From: Qipengyuania vesicularis
GTDB lineage: Bacteria; Pseudomonadota; Alphaproteobacteria; Sphingomonadales; Sphingomonadaceae
Assembly (NCBI RefSeq): GCF_019711415.1
Contig: NZ_JAIGNJ010000003.1
Location: 434,001-498,000, forward strand
DNA: 64,000 nucleotides
Direction: 5' to 3'
Position numbers and translations under genes: made by a program. Below are positions 15,797-24,349 of the stretch, piece after piece (within the stretch, counting starts at the first letter, position 1; the number at the start of each line of letters is the position of its first letter). The notes under the pieces are model-generated. The model searched no databases, was not told the origin of the DNA, and worked only from the letters and a program-made list of their open reading frames with translations.

Positions 15797-16590
15797 CTAT
15801 CCGAACGATCCTCGTCGATGACGAGAAGCTCGCCATCCAGGGCCTTCAACTGAGGCTCGAACCCTTCGAAGACGTCGAGGTGATCGAGACCTGCCAGAAC
15901 GGCCGCGAAGCGATCCGCGCGATCAAGACTTTGAAGCCCGACCTCGTCTTCCTCGACATCCAGATGCCCGGCTTCGACGGCTTCAGTGTGGTGCAGGGCG
16001 TGATGGAGATCGATCCACCGCTGTTCGTGTTCGTCACCGCCTTCCAGGAACACGCGATCCGTGCCTTCGAGGCCAATGCGGTCAATTACCTCATGAAACC
16101 GGTCGACGAGGACAAGCTTGCCGACACGATCGAGCGCGTGCGCCAGCGGCTCGCCGAGAAGAAGAGCTCAGACGAAGCCGACCGCCTGCGCGGCGTCCTG
16201 TCCGAAGTCGCACCCGAGGCGGTTGATGACATGGACGAGAGCGATACCGAAAGCGCCGGCCGTTATGAGAAGCTGATCAACGTGAAGGACCGCGGGCAAA
16301 TCTTCCGCGTCGAGGTCGATACGATCGAGCACATCGAGGCCGCGGGTGACTACATGTGCATCTATACCGGCGACAACTCGCTGATCCTGCGCGAAACGAT
16401 GAAAGACCTCGAACGCCGGCTCGACCCGCGCACTTTCCAGCGCGTACACCGCTCGACGATCGTCAATCTCGACCAGGTCCGCCAGGTGAAGCCGCATACG
16501 AACGGCGAGTGCTTTCTCGTGCTCGACAGCGGGGCTGAGGTGAAGGTCAGCCGCAGCTATCGTGACGTCGTGGCGCGCTTCGTTCACTGA
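15793..16590 (+). CDS. LytTR-family response regulator
   Basis: 265 residues. Receiver domain (1-120) with acidic pair D9/D10, phospho-acceptor D55 in 'LVFLDIQMPG' and 'NYLMKPVD' lysine; then an acidic linker and a LytTR DNA-binding domain (about 160-265; 'RVEVDTIEHIEAAGDY', 'FQRVHRSTIVNL'). Cognate regulator of the overlapping kinase gene. Its TGA shares its A with the ATG of nadC, an unusual partner for a two-component system. Confidence 0.93.
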   Translation: MTIRTILVDDEKLAIQGLQLRLEPFEDVEVIETCQNGREAIRAIKTLKPDLVFLDIQMPGFDGFSVVQGVMEIDPPLFVFVTAFQEHAIRAFEANAVNYLMKPVDEDKLADTIERVRQRLAEKKSSDEADRLRGVLSEVAPEAVDDMDESDTESAGRYEKLINVKDRGQIFRVEVDTIEHIEAAGDYMCIYTGDNSLILRETMKDLERRLDPRTFQRVHRSTIVNLDQVRQVKPHTNGECFLVLDSGAEVKVSRSYRDVVARFVH

Positions 16591-17450
16591 TGGCTTTCCA
16601 GCTCGACGGGTTCGACCTCGACCAGTTCGTTCGCGATACGCTTGCCGAGGACCTCGGCGAGGGCCTGCCGGGAGGCGGGCGTGACGTCACCAGCGAAAGC
16701 GTGATCCCTGCCGAGGCGCGCTTCTCTGGCGTAATGGATACACGCGATGCGATAGAGGTTGCGGGCCTTCCCGTAGCCAAAGCCTTCTTCCGCGCACTCG
16801 ATCCGGGCATGACCATCGAGATCCTGGTCGATGAAGGCGCCAGCGTGCCGGCCGGGACCGATCTGATGCGGCTCGAAGGCAATGCGCGGGCCATGCTCAC
16901 GGCGGAGCGCAGCGCGCTCAACACCGTCCAGCACCTATCCGGCATCGCGACCATGGTCGCCGAATATGTGCGCACGATGGACAATCCCGACTGCACGCTG
17001 CTCGATACGCGCAAGACGATCCCCGGCCTCCGCCACCTCGAGAAGTACGCCGTTCGGATGGGGGGCGGGGCGAACCACCGGATGGGCCTTTGGGACGCGG
17101 CGATGATCAAGGACAACCACGTCCTCGTCGCTGGAAGCGTGGGCGAGGCGGTCCGGCGGGCGGTCGCGGCGGGCGTAGAGGACATCATCTGCGAAGTCGA
17201 CCGGATCGACCAGATCGAACCCGCGTTGCAGGCAGGTGCGACGCGGCTGCTGCTGGACAATATGGAGCCCGACACCCTGCGCGAAGCGGTCGCCCTTGTC
17301 GCCGGCCGCGTACCGACCGAGGCGAGCGGCGGGATCAACCTCGACACGATCAGGGCCAAGGCAGCCACCGGCGTCGACTATGTATCGGTCGGCCGCCTCA
17401 CACAAAGCGCGCCCGCTGCGGATATCGGTCTGGACTTCACCCCCCTGTAA
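16590..17450 (+). CDS. nadC: Nicotinate-nucleotide pyrophosphorylase (carboxylating)
   Basis: 286 residues, the normal length. It converts quinolinate and PRPP to nicotinate mononucleotide in NAD synthesis. Diagnostic segments are 'EDLGEG...GRDVTSESVIP', 'LNTVQHLSGIATM', 'LDTRKTIPGLRHLEKYAVRMGGG', 'HRMGLWDAAMIKDNH', 'LLDNMEPDTL' and 'SGGINLDTI'. The 'LPGGG' insert in the N-terminal motif is a minor oddity. TGATG overlap with the LytTR gene couples their translation. nadA and nadB are not in this window. Confidence 0.95.
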   Translation: MAFQLDGFDLDQFVRDTLAEDLGEGLPGGGRDVTSESVIPAEARFSGVMDTRDAIEVAGLPVAKAFFRALDPGMTIEILVDEGASVPAGTDLMRLEGNARAMLTAERSALNTVQHLSGIATMVAEYVRTMDNPDCTLLDTRKTIPGLRHLEKYAVRMGGGANHRMGLWDAAMIKDNHVLVAGSVGEAVRRAVAAGVEDIICEVDRIDQIEPALQAGATRLLLDNMEPDTLREAVALVAGRVPTEASGGINLDTIRAKAATGVDYVSVGRLTQSAPAADIGLDFTPL

Positions 17451-17488
17451 TTTATATCAATTGTTGCGGGATCGGGAGGGAGACGGCC

Positions 17489-17911
17489 ATGCGGCCACAA
17501 GCGATCAGGATTTTCGAGCTGCTTTACTTTGGCGCGATCGCGCTGGTTCTTGCCAATGCGGTTCGCGACTACAATGGCATTATCGAGGCAGCGGGCGGCG
17601 ATTTGACGCGCCGCGGGCTCGATCCCGACACGCTGCTGATCGCCAGCATCGCATTCGTCGTCGGCATCATGCTGCTGCTGTGGTTCCTTGCCGCGCGGCT
17701 GCGGGTTGGATTTGTGCGCTACGTGCTGCTTGCAGTGACCGTCTGGCAGGCGTGGGAGCTGGCCATCGTGGTCTCCGACGAGAAAAGCGGCAGCGTGCTC
17801 GTGGCCGGTGCTTCCGTAGTCCTGCAGGCCATCGCGGTCGCCTTCACCTTCCTGCCGTCTGCCCAGGCATGGTACCGGGGTGACGATTTCACGCCTGGCG
17901 ACGATTTCTAG
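17489..17911 (+). CDS. Small integral membrane protein, unknown function
   Basis: 140 residues from ATG 17489, preceded by a good GGGAGGGA ribosome site. Four hydrophobic helices are visible (about 8-25, 48-70, 77-95, 105-125) and a short acidic tail. I recognise no family. The last 32 bp overlap the start of the RNase T2 gene in another frame. Confidence 0.75.
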   Translation: MRPQAIRIFELLYFGAIALVLANAVRDYNGIIEAAGGDLTRRGLDPDTLLIASIAFVVGIMLLLWFLAARLRVGFVRYVLLAVTVWQAWELAIVVSDEKSGSVLVAGASVVLQAIAVAFTFLPSAQAWYRGDDFTPGDDF

Positions 17912-18605
17912 CCTGCGATCCCTTCTCCCGGCGCTGGCATTGGGGCTCATTCCCACGACCGCCAGCGCACAGGCCTATCAATGCAGCCTGCCGCGCTTGT
18001 CGCAGGTCCCACAAGTCGAGAGCGAAAGACCGCGCCGCCTGCCCGTCACCGGCTATACGCTGGCACTGAGCTGGAGCCCTGAGTTCTGCCGCTTCCGCGA
18101 GGACCAGCGCCGTCACGCCCGGCAATGCTCCGGCCGCGATGGCCGCTTCGGCTTCACCGTCCACGGCCTCTGGCCATCAAGCGGGCGCAGCTGGCCCCAA
18201 TGGTGCGGTGGGCCCGACATGCGCGCCGAAGAACTGCGCAAGAACCTCTGCATCAGCCCCGACGCCGCGCTGGTGACCCGCCAATGGGAGAAGCACGGGA
18301 CCTGCATGGTGCGCCGCCCGGCGACCTACCTCAAGGTGACGCGGATCCTCTATAATGGCCTGCGCTGGCCCGACTTCGTGCGCATCAGCCGCGAGGACGA
18401 CCTGACTGCGGGCACGATCCGCACGCGCTTTGCCGATGCCAACCAGGGCTGGTTCCCTGAAGCGGTCGGGGTTCATCTCGACAGCAAGGGCTGGCTGGAA
18501 GAATTGCGCCTCTGCTATGACAAGCGCTTCATGCCCACGGCCTGCGACCGGCGGCGGTTCGGCGCAACGAATGGCGAAGCGGCGAAGATCTGGCGGGGGC
18601 TATGA
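17880..18605 (+). CDS. Ribonuclease T2 family protein, secreted
   Basis: 241 residues from GTG 17880, with a signal peptide ending near 'TASAQA' (about 30). Both catalytic segments are intact: CAS I 'FTVHGLWP' (H95) and CAS II 'QWEKHGTC' (H139), plus paired cysteines. RNase T2 enzymes cleave RNA through 2',3'-cyclic phosphates in the periplasm or outside. GTG is needed to include the basic N-region; it overlaps the membrane-protein gene by 32 bp. The next gene starts in its stop (ATGA). Confidence 0.9.
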   Translation: MTISRLATISSLRSLLPALALGLIPTTASAQAYQCSLPRLSQVPQVESERPRRLPVTGYTLALSWSPEFCRFREDQRRHARQCSGRDGRFGFTVHGLWPSSGRSWPQWCGGPDMRAEELRKNLCISPDAALVTRQWEKHGTCMVRRPATYLKVTRILYNGLRWPDFVRISREDDLTAGTIRTRFADANQGWFPEAVGVHLDSKGWLEELRLCYDKRFMPTACDRRRFGATNGEAAKIWRGL

Positions 18606-19096
18606 CGCAATCCACGCCCACGCTGCACCTGCTCTGCGGCAAGATCGCCTCGGGCAAGTCCTCGCTCGCAGCCGCATTGACGAGCGAGCCACAGACAGTG
18701 CTGATCAGCGAGGACCAGCTCCTCTCGGACCTCTATCCCGGAGAGATCGATACGCTGGAGGCCTTCCGCGATGCTTCCGCGCGCCTGCGCAAGGCGATCG
18801 CGCCGCATATCGTCCAGCTGCTCGCCAACGGGCTGAGCGTGGTCCTCGACTTCCAGGCGAATACCCCTGGTTCGCGAAAATGGATGAAGGACCTCGTCGA
18901 AGCGAGCGGGGCCGCGCACAAGCTCCATTGGCTGCGCGCATCGGACGAGACCTGCAAACGGCGGTTAGGTGCACGCAATGCGGCCGGGACACACGAATAC
19001 CAGGTGAGCGAGCAGGAGTTCGACCTCTTCACGAGCTATTTCGTCGAGCCGGAGGCGGATGAGGGATTTGTCGTCGAGATCCACGAACAGGATTGA
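18602..19096 (+). CDS. P-loop NTPase / AAA_33-type kinase
   Basis: 164 residues. Walker A 'GKIASGKS' at 13-20 and a Walker-B-like 'SVVLDF' place it in the zeta-toxin/gluconate-kinase-like AAA_33 group of small kinases. No toxin partner is adjacent. 'DETCKRRLGARN' is typical of the LID region. Substrate unknown; coupled by ATGA overlap to the RNase T2 gene, probably by operon structure rather than shared pathway. Confidence 0.82.
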   Translation: MTQSTPTLHLLCGKIASGKSSLAAALTSEPQTVLISEDQLLSDLYPGEIDTLEAFRDASARLRKAIAPHIVQLLANGLSVVLDFQANTPGSRKWMKDLVEASGAAHKLHWLRASDETCKRRLGARNAAGTHEYQVSEQEFDLFTSYFVEPEADEGFVVEIHEQD

Positions 19097-19138
19097 GCCG
19101 GGTTTGACGGCGGGCCGCAACTGGGAGGCAGGAAGACG

Positions 19139-19726
19139 TTAGCCTATCCATCCTTCCAGCCGGTGCACAGACATGATCCGATACAGGCCATCTTCGCAGC
19201 CTCCGCCAAACTTGCCAGTATCCACTGCATCTTTAGCCTCCTCGAAACTATCGAAGAGGCAAAATCGGTTCGTAGGCAGTTCGCTAGCAACCGAGTTGCA
19301 AGATAGCGGTGAGTGGTCGGGAAAGTCACGATAGGCGACCACGTCATATCCTAGCTTCGTCGGACAATCCGCACGCACTGGGGGTGTCACATCAACTTCA
19401 ATGCTCGAAGCGTCTGCAAACGTCAGGTTCTGCCAACCTTTTGGATCGAAGCTCCAGCCATCGCTATCGAGCTCCTGCTCGTAGATCTCGTAATAGAAGA
19501 GCGATGCGCCCTCCAAGCTGACACTGGCCTCTGCAGCAATTTGGAGGATCAAGTCCTTAGTATTCGCCAATCCGAGCCTGTTAAATTGCCAGCTATGTAA
19601 CAGGTCGACGATATCATCATTCACGCATGCGGACACGCTGCAAACTTCATCCACATTCGTGTCTTTAGTCTTCAGCCAGTCAGGAGGAGGCGTGGTTCGC
19701 TTCAGAAGGTAACCTGCTGGAATCAT
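19139..19726 (-). CDS. Hypothetical protein, accessory, lower GC
   Basis: 195 residues, soluble, acidic, with several cysteines; no signal peptide. I do not recognise a family. Base composition and codon use are clearly more AT-rich than the flanking genes, with many A/T-ending codons, suggesting recent acquisition. No strong Shine-Dalgarno sequence precedes the ATG at 19726. It stands alone between the P-loop kinase gene (convergent, 42-bp gap) and tadA. No mobile-element remnants are visible at its edges. Confidence 0.6.
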   Translation of the reverse strand: MIPAGYLLKRTTPPPDWLKTKDTNVDEVCSVSACVNDDIVDLLHSWQFNRLGLANTKDLILQIAAEASVSLEGASLFYYEIYEQELDSDGWSFDPKGWQNLTFADASSIEVDVTPPVRADCPTKLGYDVVAYRDFPDHSPLSCNSVASELPTNRFCLFDSFEEAKDAVDTGKFGGGCEDGLYRIMSVHRLEGWIG

Positions 19727-19785
19727 GAAGTGGTATTAGCTCACTCTTCCGATGACGGCTATCGGCTCGCAAGCGGAAAGCAATC

Positions 19786-20241
19786 TCACCGCCGCTCCCT
19801 GAAGAACTCGCGCAGCACCTCTGCAGCCCTTGCCTCGCCAAGCCCTGAATAAACCTCCGGCCGGTGCAGGCATTTCTCTTGCTCGAAGACCCGCGCGCCG
19901 TTTTCTACCGCACCGCCCTTGGGGTCGCTCGCGCCGTAATAGACCTTGGCCAGCCGCGCGTGGACGATGGCGCCGGCGCACATGGCGCAGGGCTCCAGCG
20001 TGACCCAGAGTTCGCAATCGGTGAGGCGTTCCTCGCCCAGCACCTCGGCGGCGCGGCGAATCGCGAGGATCTCGGCGTGGGCGGTGGGGTCGTGGTGTTC
20101 ACGCGGGGCATTATGCGCCTCGGCGATAACCTCGCCGCCGCGCGTGATGACTGCCCCCACGGGAACCTCGCCCGCGGCCGCGCTGGCTTCGGCCAGTTCG
20201 AGCGCGCGTTTCATCGGCTGCGGAAGGGTCCAGGACGACAT
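19786..20241 (-). CDS. tadA: tRNA-specific adenosine-34 deaminase TadA
   Basis: 151 residues from ATG 20241 (a 13-codon upstream extension is judged untranslated). Zinc-site motifs HAE (55-57) and PCAMC (C85, C88) are intact. TadA converts adenosine to inosine at the wobble position of tRNA-Arg(ACG) and is essential in most bacteria. '[17 protein letters not shown]' and '[19 protein letters not shown]' are typical of the family. Divergent from rpmB. Confidence 0.96.
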   Translation of the reverse strand: MSSWTLPQPMKRALELAEASAAAGEVPVGAVITRGGEVIAEAHNAPREHHDPTAHAEILAIRRAAEVLGEERLTDCELWVTLEPCAMCAGAIVHARLAKVYYGASDPKGGAVENGARVFEQEKCLHRPEVYSGLGEARAAEVLREFFRERR

Positions 20242-20285
20242 ATTGGACGCACCGCTAGCCCGCGTGCTGCGGGGGCGCAACGTGC

Positions 20286-20314
20286 TTGACGATTCGCACC
20301 CTCGCCGCTATGCG
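20286..20314 (+). promoter_or_regulatory. Probable rpmB promoter with an overlapping GANTC site
   Basis: TTGACG (20286-20291), 17-base spacer and TATGCG (20309-20314) form a plausible housekeeping promoter 85 bp before rpmB. GATTC (20291-20295), a CcrM methylation site, begins on the last base of the -35 element. The rplM promoter region has the same TTGACGANTCG arrangement. Confidence 0.5.
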
Positions 20315-20398
20315 CGCCGCTTTCCGGGAATAATGAGCCCCGCACCCGCATTTGCGGCCAAGGGAACTCGCCCGCCCATTCGAACGAAGAGATCAGTC

Positions 20399-20686
20399 AT
20401 GTCGCGTATTTGCGAACTCACCGGCAAGGGCCGCCAGGTCGGCAACAATGTGAGCCACGCCAACAACAAGACGAAGCGCGTCTTCCTGCCGAACCTGCAG
20501 AACGTCACGCTGCTGAGCGAGAAGCTGGACCGCAGCTTCAAGTTCCGCGTGTCGACCCAGGGCCTGCGCTCGGTCGAACACAACGGCGGCCTCGACAACT
20601 GGCTGCTCAAGACCAGCGACGACAAGCTCTCGGCCAATGCGCTCAAGGTGAAGCGCGAGCTGAAGAAGGCTGCCGCCGCTTCGTAA
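20399..20686 (+). CDS. rpmB: 50S ribosomal protein L28
   Basis: 95 residues beginning '[24 protein letters not shown]'-like, the standard L28 N-terminus; later '[20 protein letters not shown]' is also characteristic of the longer alphaproteobacterial form. Only one cysteine (C5), so it is not the zinc-ribbon variant. Monocistronic, ending in a strong terminator at 20726. Confidence 0.97.
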   Translation: MSRICELTGKGRQVGNNVSHANNKTKRVFLPNLQNVTLLSEKLDRSFKFRVSTQGLRSVEHNGGLDNWLLKTSDDKLSANALKVKRELKKAAAAS

Positions 20687-20725
20687 GCTGGCGGCGCTTC
20701 GGCGCTGTTTCCTGATCGGAATTAC

Positions 20726-20758
20726 AAAAGGCGCGTGGGGCCTACCTGCGCGCCTTTT
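20726..20758. terminator. Bidirectional intrinsic terminator between rpmB and the phytase-like gene
   Basis: AAAAGGCGCG (20726-20735) and CGCGCCTTTT (20749-20758) form a 10-bp perfect stem with a 13-base loop; A and T runs at the two ends serve both strands. The stop codon of the minus-strand gene lies in the loop. Confidence 0.85.
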
Positions 20759-21728
20759 GCCGTGCGGACCACGGAGGATTTGCCCACCGCAGCTTGAGCA
20801 GCAGCGTGCGCTGGTGCGTGGCGAAGTTATCATCCGAGATCAGCCAGAACAGCCAGCTGCCGTCCTCTTCCTCGGTTACGGCCAACCCTTCGAAATTATC
20901 GCTCGGGAGCGGTTCGTCGATCGGGGCGAGGAGATTGGCATGGAGCACCTTCCCCCCGGCAATCTTCGCCGGATCGGCAATGGCGATGACAGAGGGGAAA
21001 CGCGGCGGAAAGCCGAGCTCGAAGCCCCTCAGCAACACCGCAATCCGTCCATCGGGCAATAGCGCGGCATCGGAAGGCCGGAATCCTTCGGGCGCCTGAA
21101 GCTGGAAGCTGATCGGCTTGGCGCCGCTCGTCGGGTCAGACAGGAACAGCAGCCCCTCGTGCCGGCCGTCACCGCCCGAATACTCCTCGATCACGACAAA
21201 GCGCCCATCGGCCAGCCGCACCAGCGATTCGGGGCCTGCATTGCCCGCCCAGTCCTTCATCGCGTCGGGCTTTACCGCCTTGCGCCGTTCGAGCTTGGCG
21301 CCAAGCGCCATGATCTCCTGCCCCCACTCGAGGCCCGCCCACATCTCGCCCGTGGCAGGATCGATCGTGAGCGATTCGACGTCGACCGACATCTTGTCGA
21401 CCATGCGCGAGGCAAGGAATGTCTCGATGCGCGGTGCTTCGCCCGAAATGTCCGGGCGCTCGAAATGGAGCAGTCGCCCGGCATCGCTCGCCGCAAGGAA
21501 GCGCGTGGGCGAACGGGCGACAAGCGCCGAATAGCCGCCGAAATTGGCATTCCCGCTGGCAAGCTCCCACGCCCCTTCGAGCACCAGGGGGCCCGCGCGC
21601 AGTCGCTTTGGCGCGAGGTCGATGACCTCGACCGGCGCGGTGTAATCCTTGGGCGGCACGTGGCTGCGCACGAAGGTGCCCGGCGCAAGGCCGCCCGCGA
21701 CAAGGGCCAGGAGGAGCAGGCGCTTCAT
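20742..21728 (-). CDS. Secreted esterase-like phytase-family protein (PF13449 type)
   Basis: 328 residues from ATG 21728 (ATG 21734 also possible; AGG six bases upstream favours the former). Signal peptide 'MKRLLLLALVAGGLAPGTF'. The body is a beta-propeller-like chain with 'GYSALVA...FLAASDAGRLLHF', 'DVESLTIDPATGEMWAGLEW' and 'NFEGLAVTEEEDGSWLFWLISDDNF', the pattern of the 'esterase-like activity of phytase' family. Substrate not known; periplasmic. It follows the M23 gene after 49 bp but on its own start region. Confidence 0.82.
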   Translation of the reverse strand: MKRLLLLALVAGGLAPGTFVRSHVPPKDYTAPVEVIDLAPKRLRAGPLVLEGAWELASGNANFGGYSALVARSPTRFLAASDAGRLLHFERPDISGEAPRIETFLASRMVDKMSVDVESLTIDPATGEMWAGLEWGQEIMALGAKLERRKAVKPDAMKDWAGNAGPESLVRLADGRFVVIEEYSGGDGRHEGLLFLSDPTSGAKPISFQLQAPEGFRPSDAALLPDGRIAVLLRGFELGFPPRFPSVIAIADPAKIAGGKVLHANLLAPIDEPLPSDNFEGLAVTEEEDGSWLFWLISDDNFATHQRTLLLKLRWANPPWSARQKARR

Positions 21729-21776
21729 GCGCATCCTATGCCCCCGCCAGTCTTTCGTTTCGATTGACCTTCCGCC

Positions 21777-22715
21777 TCACGGTTGCGGCGGCAGGAAGAG
21801 CAGCGGATCGAGCCGCTTGTCTTTCCAAACCAGGCTCCAGTGGAGGTGCGGGCCCGTGGCGCGGCCCGAAGCGCCGACATTGCCGAGCAGCTGGCCCTGC
21901 TCGACCGCATCACCTTCCTTCACCGCTAGGCGCGAGAGGTGGATGAATGCGCTGTTGAGCCCTGCGCCGTGGTCGAGAATGATGATGCCGCCCTCGAGGC
22001 TGAAGCCGGTCCGCGCGAGGACAACGACACCGTCGGCAGGAGCGACAAAGGGGGCGCCATTGCCCGGGGCGATGTCGATCCCAGAGTGATAACTGCCCGG
22101 CTCGCCGCGATAGATGCGCTGGCGCCCGAAACGGCCCGAAACCCGGCCCGCGACCGGCCAGATAAAGTCCTGGCGCCAACCCTGTGCGCCCGTCTCCTTC
22201 GCGCGCGCATCGCGAATCGCCAGCCATTCGGGCTCTCGCTTCGCCCACCATTCCTCGTCATTGCCGCCACCCGGACGCTTGGCGACATTGACGCGTTCGA
22301 TATCCCATGCGCGGGGACTGATACTGAGCGGTAACTCCACAGTGGGACCGACCCTATGGCTCGCGCGCAGAACCATGCGAACCGGCGCATCGCGGTCAAA
22401 TGCAGCGAAGAAGTTGCCCTCACTGTCGAAGGAGAGGGGTATGTCATCGAGAGCCGCCGAGACGCTACCCACCGGTACTTTCCCGCGCACCCACCCGCCC
22501 TGCGTGAACTCGCCCGAATGCAACTCGATCGCGAGTATTTCCGTGCGGATCGGCGCAGGTGATCTTGATTGTGAGGCCGCCGGAACCGTGCTGGGCGCGG
22601 CGTTCGGTTCACCGGTACCAGTTTCCACCGACGAAACCTGTTCCGCCACAGGTGTTCCCAACGAGCAGGCAGCACTGAAGAGAAGGAGAAGCGGTGCGAC
22701 CCAGCGCAATCTCAC
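21777..22715 (-). CDS. M23 family metallopeptidase, lipoprotein
   Basis: 312 residues. Lipoprotein signal ending 'FSAAC' (C17), a proline/serine-rich linker, a middle beta domain and a C-terminal LytM/M23 domain with 'HSGIDIAPGNG' and 'GPHLHW' zinc motifs intact. Such enzymes cut peptide crosslinks of peptidoglycan or activate amidases. Its start overlaps the DUF2093 gene end by 4 bp, placing it in the xseA-DUF2093-M23 unit. Confidence 0.92.
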   Translation of the reverse strand: MRLRWVAPLLLLFSAACSLGTPVAEQVSSVETGTGEPNAAPSTVPAASQSRSPAPIRTEILAIELHSGEFTQGGWVRGKVPVGSVSAALDDIPLSFDSEGNFFAAFDRDAPVRMVLRASHRVGPTVELPLSISPRAWDIERVNVAKRPGGGNDEEWWAKREPEWLAIRDARAKETGAQGWRQDFIWPVAGRVSGRFGRQRIYRGEPGSYHSGIDIAPGNGAPFVAPADGVVVLARTGFSLEGGIIILDHGAGLNSAFIHLSRLAVKEGDAVEQGQLLGNVGASGRATGPHLHWSLVWKDKRLDPLLFLPPQP

Positions 22716-22918
22716 GGCTTCAGCCGCTCGGTCGCCAGTTCGGCGCTGGCATAGGCTTCCTGATACTCGACCGACCAGTAGCGCAACTCGTCGAGCGGGA
22801 TCGGCACGCCACTGGCCGAGCAGAAGACATGCTGGCCCGCGCGCAGCACGCGAAAGCCATTGGGGCCGTACTGGAGCTTCGCCTCGCCCGAGGAACCGGA
22901 ATTCTTGTTCATCAACAT
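22712..22918 (-). CDS. DUF2093 family protein
   Basis: 68 residues with 'KLQYGPNGFRVLRAGQHVFCSASGVPIPLDELRYWSVEYQEAY', the whole of the DUF2093 signature, a small alphaproteobacterial protein of unknown role. It sits between xseA (24-bp gap) and the M23 gene (4-bp overlap). Confidence 0.9.
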   Translation of the reverse strand: MLMNKNSGSSGEAKLQYGPNGFRVLRAGQHVFCSASGVPIPLDELRYWSVEYQEAYASAELATERLKP

Positions 22919-22942
22919 GGGTCTCGCCCTAGCAGCAAGCGT

Positions 22943-24349
22943 CTATCCGAACAAATCATCCTGCGCCGGCGGCGTTCCCTTCGCCTTGGGCCTTGGCGCG
23001 GGCTTGCGCTTTGGCGCGGGCGGAGGCGCATCGCCGGTCGACACGGCAAGATCGCCATCGCGGAACTTGAGCGTGAGCGCAGGATGTTTCGCGGCCTCAG
23101 CCCTGTCGGTCAGCGTGCCGTCCGGCCCGACCACGCGGACATAGCCGCGCTTCAGGACATTGTCGGGATCGAGCGAGACCATCAGCCGCGCGGTTGCCGC
23201 CAGCCTCTCCTGCGCCTGGGAAAGGCGGCTCTTGAGCAAGGGTGCGTTGAGCCGCGCGCGGTCCGATTGCAGCCTCTCGCGAGCCCGTGCCGCACGCTCG
23301 CGCAAACCATGGCCGAGCCGCGTGGCAAGATCATCAAGCCGCTGACCCTGCGGTTGCAGCAGGGCATCGGGCTGAGGAAGGCGATCCGCACGAGCTTCCA
23401 GCCGTTCGCGCCCTAATTGCACCGGGCGCAGGATCGCCCGCTTGGTGCGCGCCTCGAAATCGGTGAGGGTCGCGGCGAGTTCTGCGCGGACCGGAACCGC
23501 GATTTCGGCGGCGGCGGTCGGCGTTGGCGCGCGCCGGTCGGCGGCGAAATCGGCCAGCGTCGTGTCGGTTTCGTGCCCCACCGCGCTGATCGTCGGGATC
23601 GAGCATTCGGCGATGGCGCGCACCACCTGCTCCTCGTTGAAGCTCCACAAATCCTCGATCGACCCGCCACCGCGCGCGACGATCACGAGGTCGGGCCGGT
23701 CGGCATGGCCTTGGGGCATGGCGGAAAAGCCGCGCACGGCAGTCGCCACCTGCTCGGCAGCGCCCTGCCCCTGCACCAGCACCGGCCAGACCACCACGCG
23801 GCTCGGGAAGCGGTCGGCAAGACGGTGGAGGATGTCTCGAATCACCGCTCCGGTTGGTGACGTCACCACGCCAATCGTGCGCGGGAGGAACGGGAGCCGA
23901 CGCTTGCGTCCCTCGTCGAACAGTCCCTCCGCCGCCAGTCGCGCGCGGGTCTTTTCGAGCAGCGCCAGCAAGGCCCCCTCGCCCGCCAGTTCCATCCGCT
24001 CGATCACGATTTGGTATTTCGAGCGCCCCGGATAGGTCGTGAGCTTGCCCGAAGCGACGACCTCAAGCCCGTCCTCCGGCTGGAAGGGCAGGCGCTGCGT
24101 ATTCCCGCGCCACATGACCGCATCGATCACCGCCTTCTCGTCCTTGAGCGAGGCGTAGAGATGCCCCGATGCCGCGCGCTTCACCCCCGACAACTCACCG
24201 CGCAGCCGCACGAAGCCGAAACGATCCTCCACCGTGCGCTTCAATATGTTCGAGATTTCGCTGATCGAGAGCGGCTCAGCGTTGTCGCCGGGGCGGGCCT
24301 TCGCTACCAAGCCGTCATCGGCATCATCGGGTGGGAAATCGGCAGCCAT
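22943..24349 (-). CDS. xseA: Exodeoxyribonuclease VII large subunit
   Basis: 468 residues. N-terminal OB domain ('[27 protein letters not shown]'), catalytic core ('[19 protein letters not shown]', '[25 protein letters not shown]', '[26 protein letters not shown]') and a helical C-terminus. With XseB it degrades single-stranded DNA to oligonucleotides. Start: ATG at 24349, which overlaps the purD ATG on the other strand (CATG at 24347-24350). An upstream in-frame ATG would place 26 more codons inside purD and is less likely. Confidence 0.93.
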   Translation of the reverse strand: MAADFPPDDADDGLVAKARPGDNAEPLSISEISNILKRTVEDRFGFVRLRGELSGVKRAASGHLYASLKDEKAVIDAVMWRGNTQRLPFQPEDGLEVVASGKLTTYPGRSKYQIVIERMELAGEGALLALLEKTRARLAAEGLFDEGRKRRLPFLPRTIGVVTSPTGAVIRDILHRLADRFPSRVVVWPVLVQGQGAAEQVATAVRGFSAMPQGHADRPDLVIVARGGGSIEDLWSFNEEQVVRAIAECSIPTISAVGHETDTTLADFAADRRAPTPTAAAEIAVPVRAELAATLTDFEARTKRAILRPVQLGRERLEARADRLPQPDALLQPQGQRLDDLATRLGHGLRERAARARERLQSDRARLNAPLLKSRLSQAQERLAATARLMVSLDPDNVLKRGYVRVVGPDGTLTDRAEAAKHPALTLKFRDGDLAVSTGDAPPPAPKRKPAPRPKAKGTPPAQDDLFG

